A DNA stretch of 64,000 nucleotides from Planctomycetota bacterium (lineage in GTDB: Bacteria > Planctomycetota > Phycisphaerae > Phycisphaerales > UBA1924): positions 1 through 64,000 of the forward strand of contig JAGWZK010000004.1 in assembly GCA_018968885.1 (NCBI GenBank), in the 5' to 3' direction. Below the pieces are notes generated by a model. That model was given only the letters and a program-made list of their open reading frames with translations. It ran no database searches and was not told the origin of the DNA. Below are positions 54,329-63,800 of this stretch, piece by piece. The translations under genes were made by a program, and so were the position numbers. Positions within the stretch are counted from its first letter, which is position 1, and each line of letters starts with the position of its first letter.

Positions 54329-56197
54329 ATGTGCGGCATCCTCGCCCTTGCCAGTCTGAACCATCGAACGCTTGGCGTGGCTGAACGCACGGTGTGCACC
54401 ATGCGTGAGGTCATGGCCCATCGAGGACCGGACGGCGCGGGCGTGCTCATGCACGATGGGTTTGCGCTGGCGCACAGGCGACTGGCGATCGTCGATCCCT
54501 CGGAGCGTGGCCGTCAGCCCATGACGACGCCCGATGGCCGATATGCGATCGTCTACAACGGTGAGTTGTACAACGATGCGGAAGTCCGGCGCGACTTGTC
54601 GACGCGAGGGATCACGTTTGGCACACAGTCGGATACGGAGACGCTGCTGCACGCGCTGGTGACATGGGGCACGGATGCGCTGTTGCGCCTCCGGGGCATG
54701 TACGCCTTTGCCTTTGCCGATCTGGTTGAAAAGACGCTGCTGCTGGCGCGTGATCCTCTGGGCATCAAGCCCTTGTACTTCACGGTCGTGGATGGGTATC
54801 AGGTCGTTGCAGCGAGTGAGGTGCGGGCCGTCCTTGCGCATCCGCGTGTGAGTGCCGCGCCAGATCTGGTGACGGTTTCTTCGTATCTCACGACTATTCG
54901 CACGACATTGGGGCATCGCACACTCTTTGAAAATGTGCACGTGCTCGAGCCGGGGCAGGCGTTGCGATTTGATCTCGCGGGCGAACGCATCGGCGTTGAA
55001 GGTTTTGACGTCTTGGGTGTGCTGGAGAGTGCCGCGACGCGGAACATGCACGCGGTACTCCTTGATGATGATGCTGGTGAATTGGCGCGCGTGCGGGCGG
55101 GTATTGAAGATTCGGTACAGAGGCACCTGCGTTCAGATGTGCCCCTGTGTTCGCTGCTTTCGGGTGGTGTGGACAGCACCATCATCGCGGCTCTCACAGC
55201 AAGGCAAGTGAACGGGCTGCGCACTTTTGCTGCAGGAGCAGTGAATAGCGATGACTTGCCTTTTGCCAGTGTGGTCGCCTCTGGACTGGGAACGCGGCAC
55301 GCGGAAGCGCTGGTCGATCAAAACCTCTTTGAAGAGCGGTGGGTTGAGATGGTTCAGCGGCTCGGCCTGCCCCTTTCCACGCCCAACGAAGTGGCGATCA
55401 ACACGGTCGCCAAAGCAATTCGCGCAACTGGGTGCAAGGTTGCCCTGTCGGGCGAAGGCGCAGACGAACTCTTTGCCGGGTATGACTCGTTGATGGATGC
55501 GTGTATAAGTGTGCCGACGCAGGGCAAAGGCGCGGACCCCGGTGGTTTTCACATGCGTGCCGCGGCGTGGGTAGGTCCGGAAGCCAAGCAGGCCCTGCTG
55601 CATGAGGATGTGTATCGCGACTTGAATCATGATGAGCAGTTGCACTTGGCGTACGCCCAGCACTTTGACGCGTTGGCACAGCATGGCATTGTGGGTATGG
55701 ATGCGCATCTGGCGTTTCAGAGGCGTGTGAATCTTGTGGGGCTTTTGCAGCGTCTGGATACGGCAATGATGCTGGAAGGTGTGGAAGGGCGCACGCCTTT
55801 TGCGGATGTCAATGTGGCGGCGATTGCCAATTCAGTTCCCATGCGGCTGAAATACCAGGCACCTGATTCACGCGATCGCGTTGACTCTGGCGCGGAGGCT
55901 CGCGGTGGCACGGCTGTGGCGACTGCTGCGGCCCCGCGAACCAAGTTGATTCTGAGACGGGCGTGCGCGGATCTGGTGCCACACTCAGTGCTTCAGCGTC
56001 CCAAAGCATCGTTTCCTGTGCCATTTCACGGTTGGATGCAGCGTCACGCGGGTGTGCTGAGAACGAGTGGCTTGTCGCAGGCGCTGTTCAACCCCGCTGC
56101 GATTGAAACCATGGCGACCCAGCCGCAATCATGCTGGCAGTTTGCGTGGCCAGCGATCAATATTGCAATGTGGGGACAGCGGTGGTGGGGCGGATGA
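54329..56197 (+). CDS. asnB: asparagine synthase (glutamine-hydrolysing)
   Basis: A 622-residue enzyme. Cys2 (MCGILALAS) is the N-terminal nucleophile of the glutaminase domain, which contains MAHRGPDGAGV, LAHRRLAIVD and IVYNGELYND. The synthetase domain has the ATP pyrophosphatase loop LLSGGVDST and ALSGEGADELFAGYD. Members of this family make asparagine or act in surface polysaccharide loci; the neighbours give no indication. ATG 54329 is required to expose Cys2. The last 60 residues (AAPRTKLILRRACADLVPHS) include the usual C-terminal helices. Confidence 0.95.
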   Translation: MCGILALASLNHRTLGVAERTVCTMREVMAHRGPDGAGVLMHDGFALAHRRLAIVDPSERGRQPMTTPDGRYAIVYNGELYNDAEVRRDLSTRGITFGTQSDTETLLHALVTWGTDALLRLRGMYAFAFADLVEKTLLLARDPLGIKPLYFTVVDGYQVVAASEVRAVLAHPRVSAAPDLVTVSSYLTTIRTTLGHRTLFENVHVLEPGQALRFDLAGERIGVEGFDVLGVLESAATRNMHAVLLDDDAGELARVRAGIEDSVQRHLRSDVPLCSLLSGGVDSTIIAALTARQVNGLRTFAAGAVNSDDLPFASVVASGLGTRHAEALVDQNLFEERWVEMVQRLGLPLSTPNEVAINTVAKAIRATGCKVALSGEGADELFAGYDSLMDACISVPTQGKGADPGGFHMRAAAWVGPEAKQALLHEDVYRDLNHDEQLHLAYAQHFDALAQHGIVGMDAHLAFQRRVNLVGLLQRLDTAMMLEGVEGRTPFADVNVAAIANSVPMRLKYQAPDSRDRVDSGAEARGGTAVATAAAPRTKLILRRACADLVPHSVLQRPKASFPVPFHGWMQRHAGVLRTSGLSQALFNPAAIETMATQPQSCWQFAWPAINIAMWGQRWWGG

Positions 56198-56200
56198 ATT

Positions 56201-56303
56201 CCCAAATCGCCAAAGTCCAAATGGCCAAGTAAAAGATGCACTTCGTCCCGCAACAAAGTGTCTTGATTTGGACATCTGGAAATTTGCCACTTTGGCCATT
56301 TGC
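56201..56303. repeat. inverted CCAAAT/GGCCAAA repeat region
   Basis: CCCAAATCGCCAAAGTCCAA and following bases (56201-56228) and the reverse-oriented TTTGGACATCTGGAAATTTG...GGCCATTTGC (56270-56303) are inverted copies of one degenerate unit (CAAATnGCCAAA). The same unit occurs after nuoF at 12593-12630, for example AAATGGCCAAA. It lies between asnB and hutU. Confidence 0.6.
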
Positions 56304-56313
56304 GACTGTGTCG

Positions 56314-58032
56314 CTACCAATCCTTCATAGGAATCTTCAAGCCGCGGTCGCGAGCGCAGTCGCGAGCCTCGTCGTAACCTGCATCGGCGTGCCGGAAAAC
56401 ACCCATGGCGGGGTCGTTCGTGAGGACGCGTTCGAGTCGCTGTGCGGCTTCGGGTGTGCCATCGGCGACGATGACCTGTCCGCAGTGCTGGCTGTAGCCG
56501 ATGCCCACGCCGCCACCGTGGTGGAAGGAAACCCATGATGCGCCGCTAGCGACGTTGACCATGGCGTTGAGGATGGCCCAATCGCTGATCGCATCTGATC
56601 CATCCTTCATCGCCTCGGTTTCGCGGTTTGGGCTGGCGACGCTGCCGCAATCCAGGTGGTCGCGTCCGATGACGATGGGGGCCTTGACCTTTCCTTCGGC
56701 AACGAGGGTGTTGAAGATGTGGCCGGCCTTGGCGCGTTCACCTTGGCCAAACCAGCAGATGCGGGCGGGGAGGCCCTGGAACGCGACGCGTTCCTTGGCC
56801 ATCCTGAGCCAGCGGATCATGCCGGAGTTGTGAGGGAAGGCCTCGATAAGGGCCTGATCGGTGACATAAATATCGTGAGGATCGCCGGAGAGAGCGACCC
56901 AGCGGAAAGGGCCGCGACCGACGCAGAACTGGGGACGGATGAACGCGGGAACGAAGCCAGGGAACTTGAAGGCATCGGCGTAGCCGTTATCGAATGCTCG
57001 CTGGCGGATGTTGTTTCCGTAGTCGAAGGTGACTGCGCCGAGGGATTGCAATTCCACCATGGCCTGCACATGACGCGTCATCGAGGCGGTGCTGAGCTTC
57101 TTGTATCCCTCGGGGTCGGCTTCGCGGGCTGCCACGCCCTGGGCCATGTCGTATTCGACGGGGAGATATCCATGCAGCATATCGTGAGCGCTGGTCTGAT
57201 CTGTGAGGGCATCGGGGATTTCCTCACGCTCGATGAGGCGTTCGAGGAGCGTCACGGCATTGCAACAGACACCGATAGACAGGGCCTTGGAATCCATGCG
57301 ATACGCAAAGGCGCGATCAATGGCTTCATCGAGATCGGTGGCGATTTCATCGAGGTAGCGATCCTTGACGCGGCGTTGCAGGCGCGTCATATCGACATCA
57401 GCGATCAGGCAGGTGCCGCCATTCATGGTGACTGAAAGCGGTTGCGCACCACCCATGCCTCCACACCCGGCAGTGACGACCAGACGGCCTGCAAGCGTGC
57501 CACCGAAGTGCTGGCGCGCGAGCTCGCCGAAGGTTTCGTAGGTGCCTTGAAGAATGCCCTGCGTGCCGATGTAAATCCACGAACCGGCCGTCATCTGGCC
57601 ATACATGATGAGGCCCTTGGCGGCGAGCTCATCAAACTTGGCCTGCGTGGCCCAGGCGGGAACAAGGTTGGAATTGGCGATCATGACGCGCGGCGAATCC
57701 GTCGTCGTGCGGATGATGCCGACGGGTTTGCCGGATTGAACGAGGAGTGTTTCGTCAGGCGCGAGCTTCTGCAGCGAGGCGACGATGGCATCAAAGGCGG
57801 GCCAGGAGCGTGCCGCGCGGCCCTTGCCGCCGTAGACCACGAGAGAATCGGGATGCTCGGCGACCTCGGGGTCGAGGTTGTTCATGAGCATGCGCATGGC
57901 GGCTTCGGCCTGCCAGGTGGAGCAGGTGCGGATATTGCCGCGAGGAGCACGAACCGGGCGAGCGCCGGGAAGGGCGCTATGCAAGGAGGAAGCGACTGGA
58001 GCGGTCGGGGCCGACGAGGTGGTGGGGGCCAT
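56314..58032 (-). CDS. hutU: urocanate hydratase
   Basis: A 572-residue NAD+-dependent enzyme that converts urocanate to imidazolone propionate in histidine degradation. Marks are [20 protein letters not shown], the tightly bound NAD+ region [20 protein letters not shown] and a catalytic-region segment [20 protein letters not shown]. The active-site Cys is in [13 protein letters not shown], and late [20 protein letters not shown] is strongly conserved. ATG 58032 starts it; the frame is open upstream. No hutH, hutI or hutG is next to it, so the pathway is split or partial. Confidence 0.96.
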   Translation of the reverse strand: MAPTTSSAPTAPVASSLHSALPGARPVRAPRGNIRTCSTWQAEAAMRMLMNNLDPEVAEHPDSLVVYGGKGRAARSWPAFDAIVASLQKLAPDETLLVQSGKPVGIIRTTTDSPRVMIANSNLVPAWATQAKFDELAAKGLIMYGQMTAGSWIYIGTQGILQGTYETFGELARQHFGGTLAGRLVVTAGCGGMGGAQPLSVTMNGGTCLIADVDMTRLQRRVKDRYLDEIATDLDEAIDRAFAYRMDSKALSIGVCCNAVTLLERLIEREEIPDALTDQTSAHDMLHGYLPVEYDMAQGVAAREADPEGYKKLSTASMTRHVQAMVELQSLGAVTFDYGNNIRQRAFDNGYADAFKFPGFVPAFIRPQFCVGRGPFRWVALSGDPHDIYVTDQALIEAFPHNSGMIRWLRMAKERVAFQGLPARICWFGQGERAKAGHIFNTLVAEGKVKAPIVIGRDHLDCGSVASPNRETEAMKDGSDAISDWAILNAMVNVASGASWVSFHHGGGVGIGYSQHCGQVIVADGTPEAAQRLERVLTNDPAMGVFRHADAGYDEARDCARDRGLKIPMKDW

Positions 58033-58130
58033 GACCAAGGATATCGGCAGCCGGTCGGGCGGGAATCGATAAGTCACGGTGCCGCCGAGAGAAGCGACAG
58101 AAGCGTGACAATCGCCAAGTCAAAAGACAA

Positions 58131-58157
58131 AGAACCCCGAGAAGGTCTCGGGGTTCT
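58131..58157 (-). terminator. intrinsic terminator after rpsP
   Basis: AGAACCCCGAGA (58131-58142) pairs perfectly with TCTCGGGGTTCT (58146-58157). On the minus strand TTGTCTTTTGAC follows. It is 25 nt past the rpsP stop. Confidence 0.88.
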
Positions 58158-58182
58158 TGAAACGGACAGAACTTGCAGGACT

Positions 58183-58539
58183 TTACTTCTTGGCTTTGGC
58201 GGCTTCAGCGGCGGCAGCCGCGGCGTCCAGCTTGACCTTGCGAGCAGCGACGGCCTTCTTGCGGGCTTCGCGGCCCTTGGTCCACTTGGAGACGTCGATC
58301 AGCGAGCGCTTCGCGAGCATGTCGGCGATGGTCTCAGAGGGCTGGGCGCCGACGCTGAGCCAGTACTTCACGCGGTCTTCGGCGAGCTGAACCTGCTTGG
58401 AGACATCCTTGGCGTGGGGGTCGTACCAGCCGAGATCCTCGATGATCGGTCCATCGCGGCGGGTGCGCTCATCCATGACGGCAATGCGGTAGAAGGGGCG
58501 ATTGTGACGACCTTGACGCTGCATACGAAGACGAACCAT
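58183..58539 (-). CDS. rpsP: 30S ribosomal protein S16
   Basis: A 118-residue protein. The N-terminus VRLRMQRQGRHNRPFYRIAV is diagnostic; further GPIIEDLGWYDP and DRVKYWLSVGAQPSETIADM. The C-terminus is an Ala/Lys-rich extension (AAARKVKLDAAAAAAEAAKA) beyond the typical 80-90 residues. The gene stands alone: rimM, trmD and rplS, its usual partners, are not seen beside it. Confidence 0.97.
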   Translation of the reverse strand: MVRLRMQRQGRHNRPFYRIAVMDERTRRDGPIIEDLGWYDPHAKDVSKQVQLAEDRVKYWLSVGAQPSETIADMLAKRSLIDVSKWTKGREARKKAVAARKVKLDAAAAAAEAAKAKK

Positions 58540-58746
58540 GAACGAGAACTCCTGAATCCGATCTCACGATTGGGCGGACTTTGACAGCGGACGCCCGTTG
58601 CGCTGGGTCGAGATATTAGGCGGTAAGGGCGTGCGAGTCACGCTTGAGCGAAGTGTTTGTTTGGGATCTGAAAGGAACGACATGTTGCTGTTGGGAACAA
58701 GTGGCGTGGGTGGCGGGCGGGGCTCCAAGATGTTGGCGAGAAGATC

Positions 58747-59265
58747 ATGGAGTATTGCGTTGCGCTCGCGATTGCGATAGCCGCGATAAGTGGGTGCCAA
58801 TCGGCAACCCGAAGGGCGGAGCCAGCAATCACGCAAGCGGTGAAGGATGCGGGCGTACTGAGCGGCGAGTGGAGCATGGATTTGTCGCCGGATCAGGACG
58901 GTTCATATCTGAAGTCATTGGTGATCTTTCCCGACGAGGCTGCGCCAGGAAAGGCGATGACCACATTCACGGGCGCGGTGTATGGGGGATCGCCCTTTGA
59001 CAATGGGCAGGTGTTGCAGATTGATGGAGGTGTTGCGTTTGCCTTCGTGAGCGATGAGAAGGGTGAGATGGGTGGGCCGTACTACTGGTTGGGGCAAAAA
59101 GTCACTCGACCGCCGAGCTCCTCGGGTGCTGAGGTGCTGACCGGTCGAGTGCGATCTCTGTCGAGAAAATTTGAGATGGCCTGGAGCGCAAGGCGTTCCG
59201 TGCCGCTCGAATCAATAACCGATCAATCGCAGCCAGCCGCAAAGTCTGCCACGAAATCCAAGTAG
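58747..59265 (+). CDS. short lipoprotein of unknown function
   Basis: A 172-residue protein. N-terminus MEYCVALAIAIAAISGCQSA contains a lipobox ISGC (Cys17), so it is a likely lipoprotein. The rest is a small beta domain (GEWSMDLSPDQDGSYLKSLV, TTFTGAVYGGSPFDNGQVLQ, GGVAFAFVSDEKGEMGGPYY) and a basic C-terminus. No family is recognised. Its 3' end overlaps the opposing gene at 59223-59936 by 43 nt. Confidence 0.65.
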   Translation: MEYCVALAIAIAAISGCQSATRRAEPAITQAVKDAGVLSGEWSMDLSPDQDGSYLKSLVIFPDEAAPGKAMTTFTGAVYGGSPFDNGQVLQIDGGVAFAFVSDEKGEMGGPYYWLGQKVTRPPSSSGAEVLTGRVRSLSRKFEMAWSARRSVPLESITDQSQPAAKSATKSK

Positions 59266-59936
59266 TCAAATAAGTCAATGACGGTGTCACCGTTGTAATC
59301 CGAATTGGGGTCATTGGCTGCAAATGCCGCGACAAAGTCAAGGTAATCAAAGAAATCCAGAACGGTATCGCCGTTGAAATCGGCATCGCAGGAAGAGCCG
59401 CCGAGCACGAAGGTGTCAAAGCCGATGCGCCATCCGGGGACATACTCAGCGCCATTGAGGAAGAGCGGTTCGGGATACAGCGGTGGGCCGGAATTGGGAT
59501 TGACGTACGAGCCCACGATCCAGCAACCCTGGCCGTTTCCTTGCACTTCCATCACAAACGGGGAGCCAGCGGTGAGGTTGAAGTTGGCGCTCGTCATGTC
59601 CACAAATTGTGTAACGAACTGGTTGTTGCCGGGTGCAGAAAGAATGGTCTCGAAGACCGGCGCACTGGTTGATGGCGCGGCACCGTCACGAACTCGCAGG
59701 TTAAATGTGCTGCCCGGGTTCGCAGAGTTGAAGGTAACGCGGATGCCTTCCAGCTGGCCGCTCAGGGCGGGCCGAATCTGCACTTGCCAGATAAGGAAAG
59801 TGGCATCGGCGTTGTAGGAAGCGCTGTTGCTTCCCAAAGTCTGGGGGCTGGATTGATCCAATGTTCCACTCTGCCCGAAAGCGGATGCAGCACAGGTCAA
59901 GGCCGAGACGGTGGCGATCAATGACGAACGACGCAT
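59223..59936 (-). CDS. secreted protein with two dockerin-like EF-hands
   Basis: A 237-residue protein. Signal peptide MRRSSLIATVSALTCAASAF, then GQ. The beta-rich middle (TFLIWQVQIRPALSGQLEGI, NLRVRDGAAPSTSAPVFETI, GSPFVMEVQGNGQGCWIVGS) resembles a lectin-like or LamG-like sandwich. The C-terminus carries two nearly identical EF-hands (DADFNGDTVLDFFDYLDFVA, DYNGDTVIDLFDYLDFVADF) ending GCD, the planctomycete dockerin-type pattern for binding at the cell surface. No RRRR anchor. Confidence 0.85.
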   Translation of the reverse strand: MRRSSLIATVSALTCAASAFGQSGTLDQSSPQTLGSNSASYNADATFLIWQVQIRPALSGQLEGIRVTFNSANPGSTFNLRVRDGAAPSTSAPVFETILSAPGNNQFVTQFVDMTSANFNLTAGSPFVMEVQGNGQGCWIVGSYVNPNSGPPLYPEPLFLNGAEYVPGWRIGFDTFVLGGSSCDADFNGDTVLDFFDYLDFVAAFAANDPNSDYNGDTVIDLFDYLDFVADFAAGCD

Positions 59937-60113
59937 AAAACCCTCCCTATGAAAGCCCAGCCCTCGGCTTCAGGAAACACGATTTCGCTGGCGTATACAA
60001 GCCGAATATTAGCCGGGGTGAATGCCCCATTTTCACAACGCCTCGGCGTTGTGTGGCTAGGACGCGGATGGGGTCAAGCGTCAACGGTTGGGCGCGGGGT
60101 TGTCCCGGAGTGC

Positions 60114-60971
60114 TTACCACCACTGAGACAGACGCGAACCCCACTCTTTCAAGTCGTTGCGGATATAGATGCGGTTGACATCCAGCCACCCGGCGTGGTG
60201 ATAATCCTGTTCTTTCATGTATCTCGCGACCGCCGAGTTTTCGCTCTGATCGTGGTTGTCTTCGAGGAGGATGACTTTGGGTTTCCAGCGATTGAGGTCA
60301 AAGCCCTGGAGCACATCGATCTCACCCCCCTCGACATCAATCGACGCCAGATCGACCTCGTGACCATAGTTGGCGAGATTGGGATCCTGCTCGAGGAGTG
60401 CGTCCATGGTGTTCTGAGGAACGGTGACGGTTTGCGATGGGGTTCGCGAGGCGACAAAGCGACGCCTGGTTTCCTCATCGGTGGTGTTGAATGAGAGCAT
60501 TCCTCCCCAGTGATCATCAACCACAGTGAAATTAGCGGTGGGGGCGCAGCCGCGTTTGCCTAGAGCGCTGTGCACGACTCTGGAGTGCTTGCGTCGCTCC
60601 TTGCACGCCTGAGCCCGCCGGGGGATCGCCTCGATCAAAAGGCCGGTCCAGCCGATGCACTCCAGCGCATACGAGACGGAGAATTCGTACCCATCGAATG
60701 CTCCCACCTCAATAAAGTATCCGGTGGGCTGGCGGGCAAAAAGGTCGTACACCATGCAGTCTTCGTTATGCTGGGCGCGAAACTCAAGCGGGTAGCGCGA
60801 GGTCCTCCCGGCTGCTTGCAACTGGTTCATCGTTTCCAGCGCGTACAGCCGCCGGCGTAAGCCGATCATCTGCTGCCGCAGTCCACCCTGCATGGCGGTG
60901 TGCTTGTGGTCGAGTTGCGCAAAGGCCCGCCGAACCTCTTGAATGAAGGCCTGCTGTTGCTCTGGATTCAC
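60114..60971 (-). CDS. FkbM family methyltransferase
   Basis: A 285-residue protein. GTG 60971 is preceded by AGGAG at 6 nt, and the frame upstream is not protein-like. The N-terminus (NPEQQQAFIQEVRRAFAQLD) is coiled. The core has the SAM-binding loop FIEVGAFDGYEFSVSYALEC and the FkbM block VDLASIDVEGGEIDVLQGFD followed by VILLEDNH. The family methylates hydroxyls on polysaccharides or small molecules. The neighbours give no substrate. Confidence 0.9.
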   Translation of the reverse strand: MNPEQQQAFIQEVRRAFAQLDHKHTAMQGGLRQQMIGLRRRLYALETMNQLQAAGRTSRYPLEFRAQHNEDCMVYDLFARQPTGYFIEVGAFDGYEFSVSYALECIGWTGLLIEAIPRRAQACKERRKHSRVVHSALGKRGCAPTANFTVVDDHWGGMLSFNTTDEETRRRFVASRTPSQTVTVPQNTMDALLEQDPNLANYGHEVDLASIDVEGGEIDVLQGFDLNRWKPKVILLEDNHDQSENSAVARYMKEQDYHHAGWLDVNRIYIRNDLKEWGSRLSQWW

Positions 60972-61284
60972 ACTCAATCTCCTGCCATTCGCGGTTTTCT
61001 GTGCACTCTGGCGGTCAGTCGGCCTCCGGTGCCAACCTGCAGGGAGCATATCAACGATTGCGGCAATTCGACGCGAGGCGCCTGGAAGATCGGTCGTCAA
61101 GCAGATTACGAAAAAGTTGTGGAATGAGCTGCAAGGTTTCTTAGGTTCGCGCAAAGTCTCAGTGTGGAGCGTGTGACGTGATCCACAACCCGGACTTGGA
61201 AAGTTCCTGCCGGGTCCCCCCACAGAGTGTCGTCACAGCGTTCTGACCTTGTCAGTGCGCGCCGGTATCCCATGGAGAATGAAG
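60972..61284. other. 313-nt divergent intergenic region
   Basis: It separates the FkbM gene (minus) from the surface-protein gene (plus). The only structure seen is a GC hairpin, ACCCGG (61188-61193) with CCGGGT (61209-61214). No clear promoter match or gene is seen. Confidence 0.4.
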
Positions 61285-62214
61285 ATGAGCAAGACCACTT
61301 CCACCCTCGTGTCCGCAACGCTTGCCCTCACGGCACTGTCCGGGGCCGCGTACGCACATCTTGGCGGTTTTGAAATTAAGGATGGATATCAGCCCTTTCT
61401 GAACATGGTGCAGAACTACAACGCCGGGCAATATGGCCTCAACAGTGGCTATTCCGCCATGGCTCCTGTCGCCATCACTCCCGGCACCGGTCTGTGGCAC
61501 AACATCAATGGTGGATTCTCTTCCGGCGGTTCGATTTCTTATGCCACCGGTCACCAGTGGTACGACCGCACCTGGGTCAACTCCGGCAACACCATGGGGC
61601 AGATGTCTGATCAGGCACTTGTCCTGACCACCGGGCACGAAGGGCTCACCGGCCCCGCGCTCAAATACAAGTATGACATCGATGCCCAGGATCTGGGCGG
61701 CGTCAACCCTCTTACCACCGGTAGCGCCATCGTCACCACATCTTTCTGGGTTCGCGGCATGATGGATCCCGGTCTTGTCGGCACTGGCTATCTGGGTAAC
61801 GAGATCACCTTTGAAGATTCCCTCGGCAACGTCGGCTTCCGCGTGGGGCTCACCAAGACCTCCGGCGGCGACATGGTGACATATTGGAACGGCACGTCAA
61901 TGGTCGTGACATCCATCGCTGGCTCGGCAGCAGTCTACGACCGCTGGGATATCTCCTTTGATCTTGCCGCCGACACAGTCACCGCTTCCTACTTTGATTT
62001 CAGCACCAGCACCACACACAATCTGGTCGTCGGTGCGGCTTTGCAGAATGCGATGGCTGACTATTCACATCTCACTTTCCGCTCGACTCCGGGTATCAAC
62101 AACAGCAAATTCTTCAGTGTTGATGATTTCCGCTTTACCACCAACGTGCCCGCACCGGGTGCCGCGGCATTGGCTGGTTTCGCGGCTTTGGGCATCGCCC
62201 GTCGCCGCCGCTGA
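61285..62214 (+). CDS. secreted protein with PEP-CTERM-like RRRR anchor
   Basis: A 309-residue protein. ATG 61285 has GGAG at about 7 nt; ATG 61279 is a near alternative. Signal peptide SKTTSTLVSATLALTALSGA, then AYAH. The mature domain has LGGFEIKDGYQPFLNMVQNY, NEITFEDSLGNVGFRVGLTK and AVYDRWDISFDLAADTVTAS, a beta-sandwich. The tail is VPAPG, a hydrophobic stretch and ARRRR. Codon use is C-ending and unusually even, as in other abundant surface proteins here. It ends in a hairpin terminator. Confidence 0.85.
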   Translation: MSKTTSTLVSATLALTALSGAAYAHLGGFEIKDGYQPFLNMVQNYNAGQYGLNSGYSAMAPVAITPGTGLWHNINGGFSSGGSISYATGHQWYDRTWVNSGNTMGQMSDQALVLTTGHEGLTGPALKYKYDIDAQDLGGVNPLTTGSAIVTTSFWVRGMMDPGLVGTGYLGNEITFEDSLGNVGFRVGLTKTSGGDMVTYWNGTSMVVTSIAGSAAVYDRWDISFDLAADTVTASYFDFSTSTTHNLVVGAALQNAMADYSHLTFRSTPGINNSKFFSVDDFRFTTNVPAPGAAALAGFAALGIARRRR

Positions 62215-62241
62215 TTGATATGAGAATCTGATCACCACCTC

Positions 62242-62270
62242 AGCCCGTCGGGATGTTCTCCCGGCGGGTT
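62242..62270 (+). terminator. hairpin after the surface-protein gene
   Basis: AGCCCGTCGGGA pairs with TCCCGGCGGGTT across TGTTC (62242-62270), with one mismatch. The T-run is weak (TTGTG). It probably terminates the gene ending at 62214. Confidence 0.55.
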
Positions 62271-62300
62271 GTGCTATGTATCTGGCGAGAATTGGAAATG

Positions 62301-62382
62301 GCCCCGGTGGGACTCGAACCCACACGCCCTTTTACGAGCTGCGGATTTTAAGTCCGCTGCGTCTGCCATTTCGCCACGGGGC
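62301..62382 (-). tRNA. tRNA-Leu (anticodon TAA)
   Basis: On the minus strand GCCCCGTGGCGAAATGGCAG begins a class II tRNA with a long variable arm (around GCTCGTAAAAGGGC). The anticodon loop is CTTAAAA with anticodon TAA (codons TTA/TTG), and the T arm is GGGTTCGAGTCCC. 82 nt. The last acceptor pair (T with C) is a mismatch; otherwise pairing is good. Confidence 0.93.
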
Positions 62383-62449
62383 CTCGAAGCACGGCAACTC
62401 TAGTTTGGAAAGATGGCAGAAGTGAGGTGAGATCTTCTCCGTGAGTTCC

Positions 62450-63748
62450 TCACTCCTTGGCCACAAGAATCAGCACCTTGTCGATCCGCGTTCCATCCAT
62501 ATCCACCACCTCGATGACGCGTCCCAACCACTCTTTCTTCTCACCTTCCTCGGGAATGCGGCCAAACAGAGAGAGCACCAGCCCAGCGGCCGTACTGACA
62601 TCCGGCAACATGCTCGCCGCCTCCGGGCTCAGATTCAGAAGCGCGACCAAGTCGTGCATCGCCATCCGACCATCCACCAGCACCGAGCCATCCTCACGCT
62701 TCACGGCCCGCGGCGCGCTTTGCTCGCCCTTGCGGCTCACATCACCCACCAGCGCGCTGAGCACATCGTTCAGCGTGATCAGCCCCTGCGTGCCACCGTA
62801 CTCATTGACAACGAATGCCACGTGGTTCCTGGACTGCTGAAACTGGTCCAGCAGTTTCAGTACCGGCATCGATTCGGGTACGAAGATCGGTTTCTGCAGC
62901 ACAGCGCTCACATCAAAATCCTGCTCCATCAACAGCCCATACGCGATCAGATCCTTGATGTGCACAACGCCGATCAACTTGTCCAGATCGCCATCACCGA
63001 TAGGAAAGTGGGAGTGGGGGCTGGTCCCAACCAGCACTTTGAGTGCCTCGGTGGGCGTCCCTTTATCAATCCACACGATCTCCGGCCGCGGCACCATCAG
63101 GTCACGCACCGTCAGATCGCCCATGCGGAACACCCGCTGAAAAAGCTTGTGTTCCTGGGGCGTAAAGACCCCCGTCGTCGCGGCTCGCGAAACCAGCGAA
63201 CGAACATCATCTTCCGATACATCGTCACCGGTGCCAGAGCGAATCCGCAGCAAGCTCAAAATCGCATCGGTGGACCAGCTCAGCACTTTCACGGGCAACG
63301 CGGCGACAAAGCTGAGCACGCTCAAGGGGCGAGAGATCGTTGCCGCCACCGCCTCGGGATACGCCAAAGCGATTCGCTTAGGCACCAATTCGCCAAACAC
63401 CAGTGAGAAATAGGTGATCAGCAGCACCACCACCACCAGCGCGATGGTGTCGGATTGCTTGGCAACGATCGGAAAGGTCTTGGCAATCCACTCTTGCAAC
63501 GGACCTGACAGGCGATTTTCACCAAACGCGCCGGCCAGAATGCCGATCAGCGTGATCGCCACCTGCACCGTGGACAAAAACTTGGTCGGCTGACGTGCCA
63601 GGGCCAAAGCCGCCAACGCGCCCTTGGAGCCCTTCGCCGCCTGCTGCTGCAACCTCGACTGGCGGCTGGTCATCATGGCCAATTCGGCCATGGCGCACAG
63701 GCCATTGAACAGCAGCAGGACCACCAGAGCTATGACGGCGACAACCAT
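62450..63748 (-). CDS. CorC/HlyC-type membrane protein (DUF21, CBS pair)
   Basis: A 432-residue protein. A DUF21/CNNM membrane domain (about 1-190) has hydrophobic segments (VVAVIALVVLLLFNGLCAMA, VQVAITLIGILAGAFG, IALVVVVLLITYFSLVFGEL) and the GELVPKRIALAYPE motif. A tandem CBS domain pair follows (from VRDLMVPRPEIVWIDKGTPT). The C-terminal CorC_HlyC domain (SVLVDGRMAMHDLVALLNL) is present. Family members take part in Mg2+ or Co2+ homeostasis, and some are called hemolysins without proof. It is divergent from apgM (63801). Confidence 0.92.
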   Translation of the reverse strand: MVVAVIALVVLLLFNGLCAMAELAMMTSRQSRLQQQAAKGSKGALAALALARQPTKFLSTVQVAITLIGILAGAFGENRLSGPLQEWIAKTFPIVAKQSDTIALVVVVLLITYFSLVFGELVPKRIALAYPEAVAATISRPLSVLSFVAALPVKVLSWSTDAILSLLRIRSGTGDDVSEDDVRSLVSRAATTGVFTPQEHKLFQRVFRMGDLTVRDLMVPRPEIVWIDKGTPTEALKVLVGTSPHSHFPIGDGDLDKLIGVVHIKDLIAYGLLMEQDFDVSAVLQKPIFVPESMPVLKLLDQFQQSRNHVAFVVNEYGGTQGLITLNDVLSALVGDVSRKGEQSAPRAVKREDGSVLVDGRMAMHDLVALLNLSPEAASMLPDVSTAAGLVLSLFGRIPEEGEKKEWLGRVIEVVDMDGTRIDKVLILVAKE

Positions 63749-63800
63749 GTGCGAACAGAATAGGGGCGACTTGCCTCACGTGGGTGGACTAGATTCTGGT

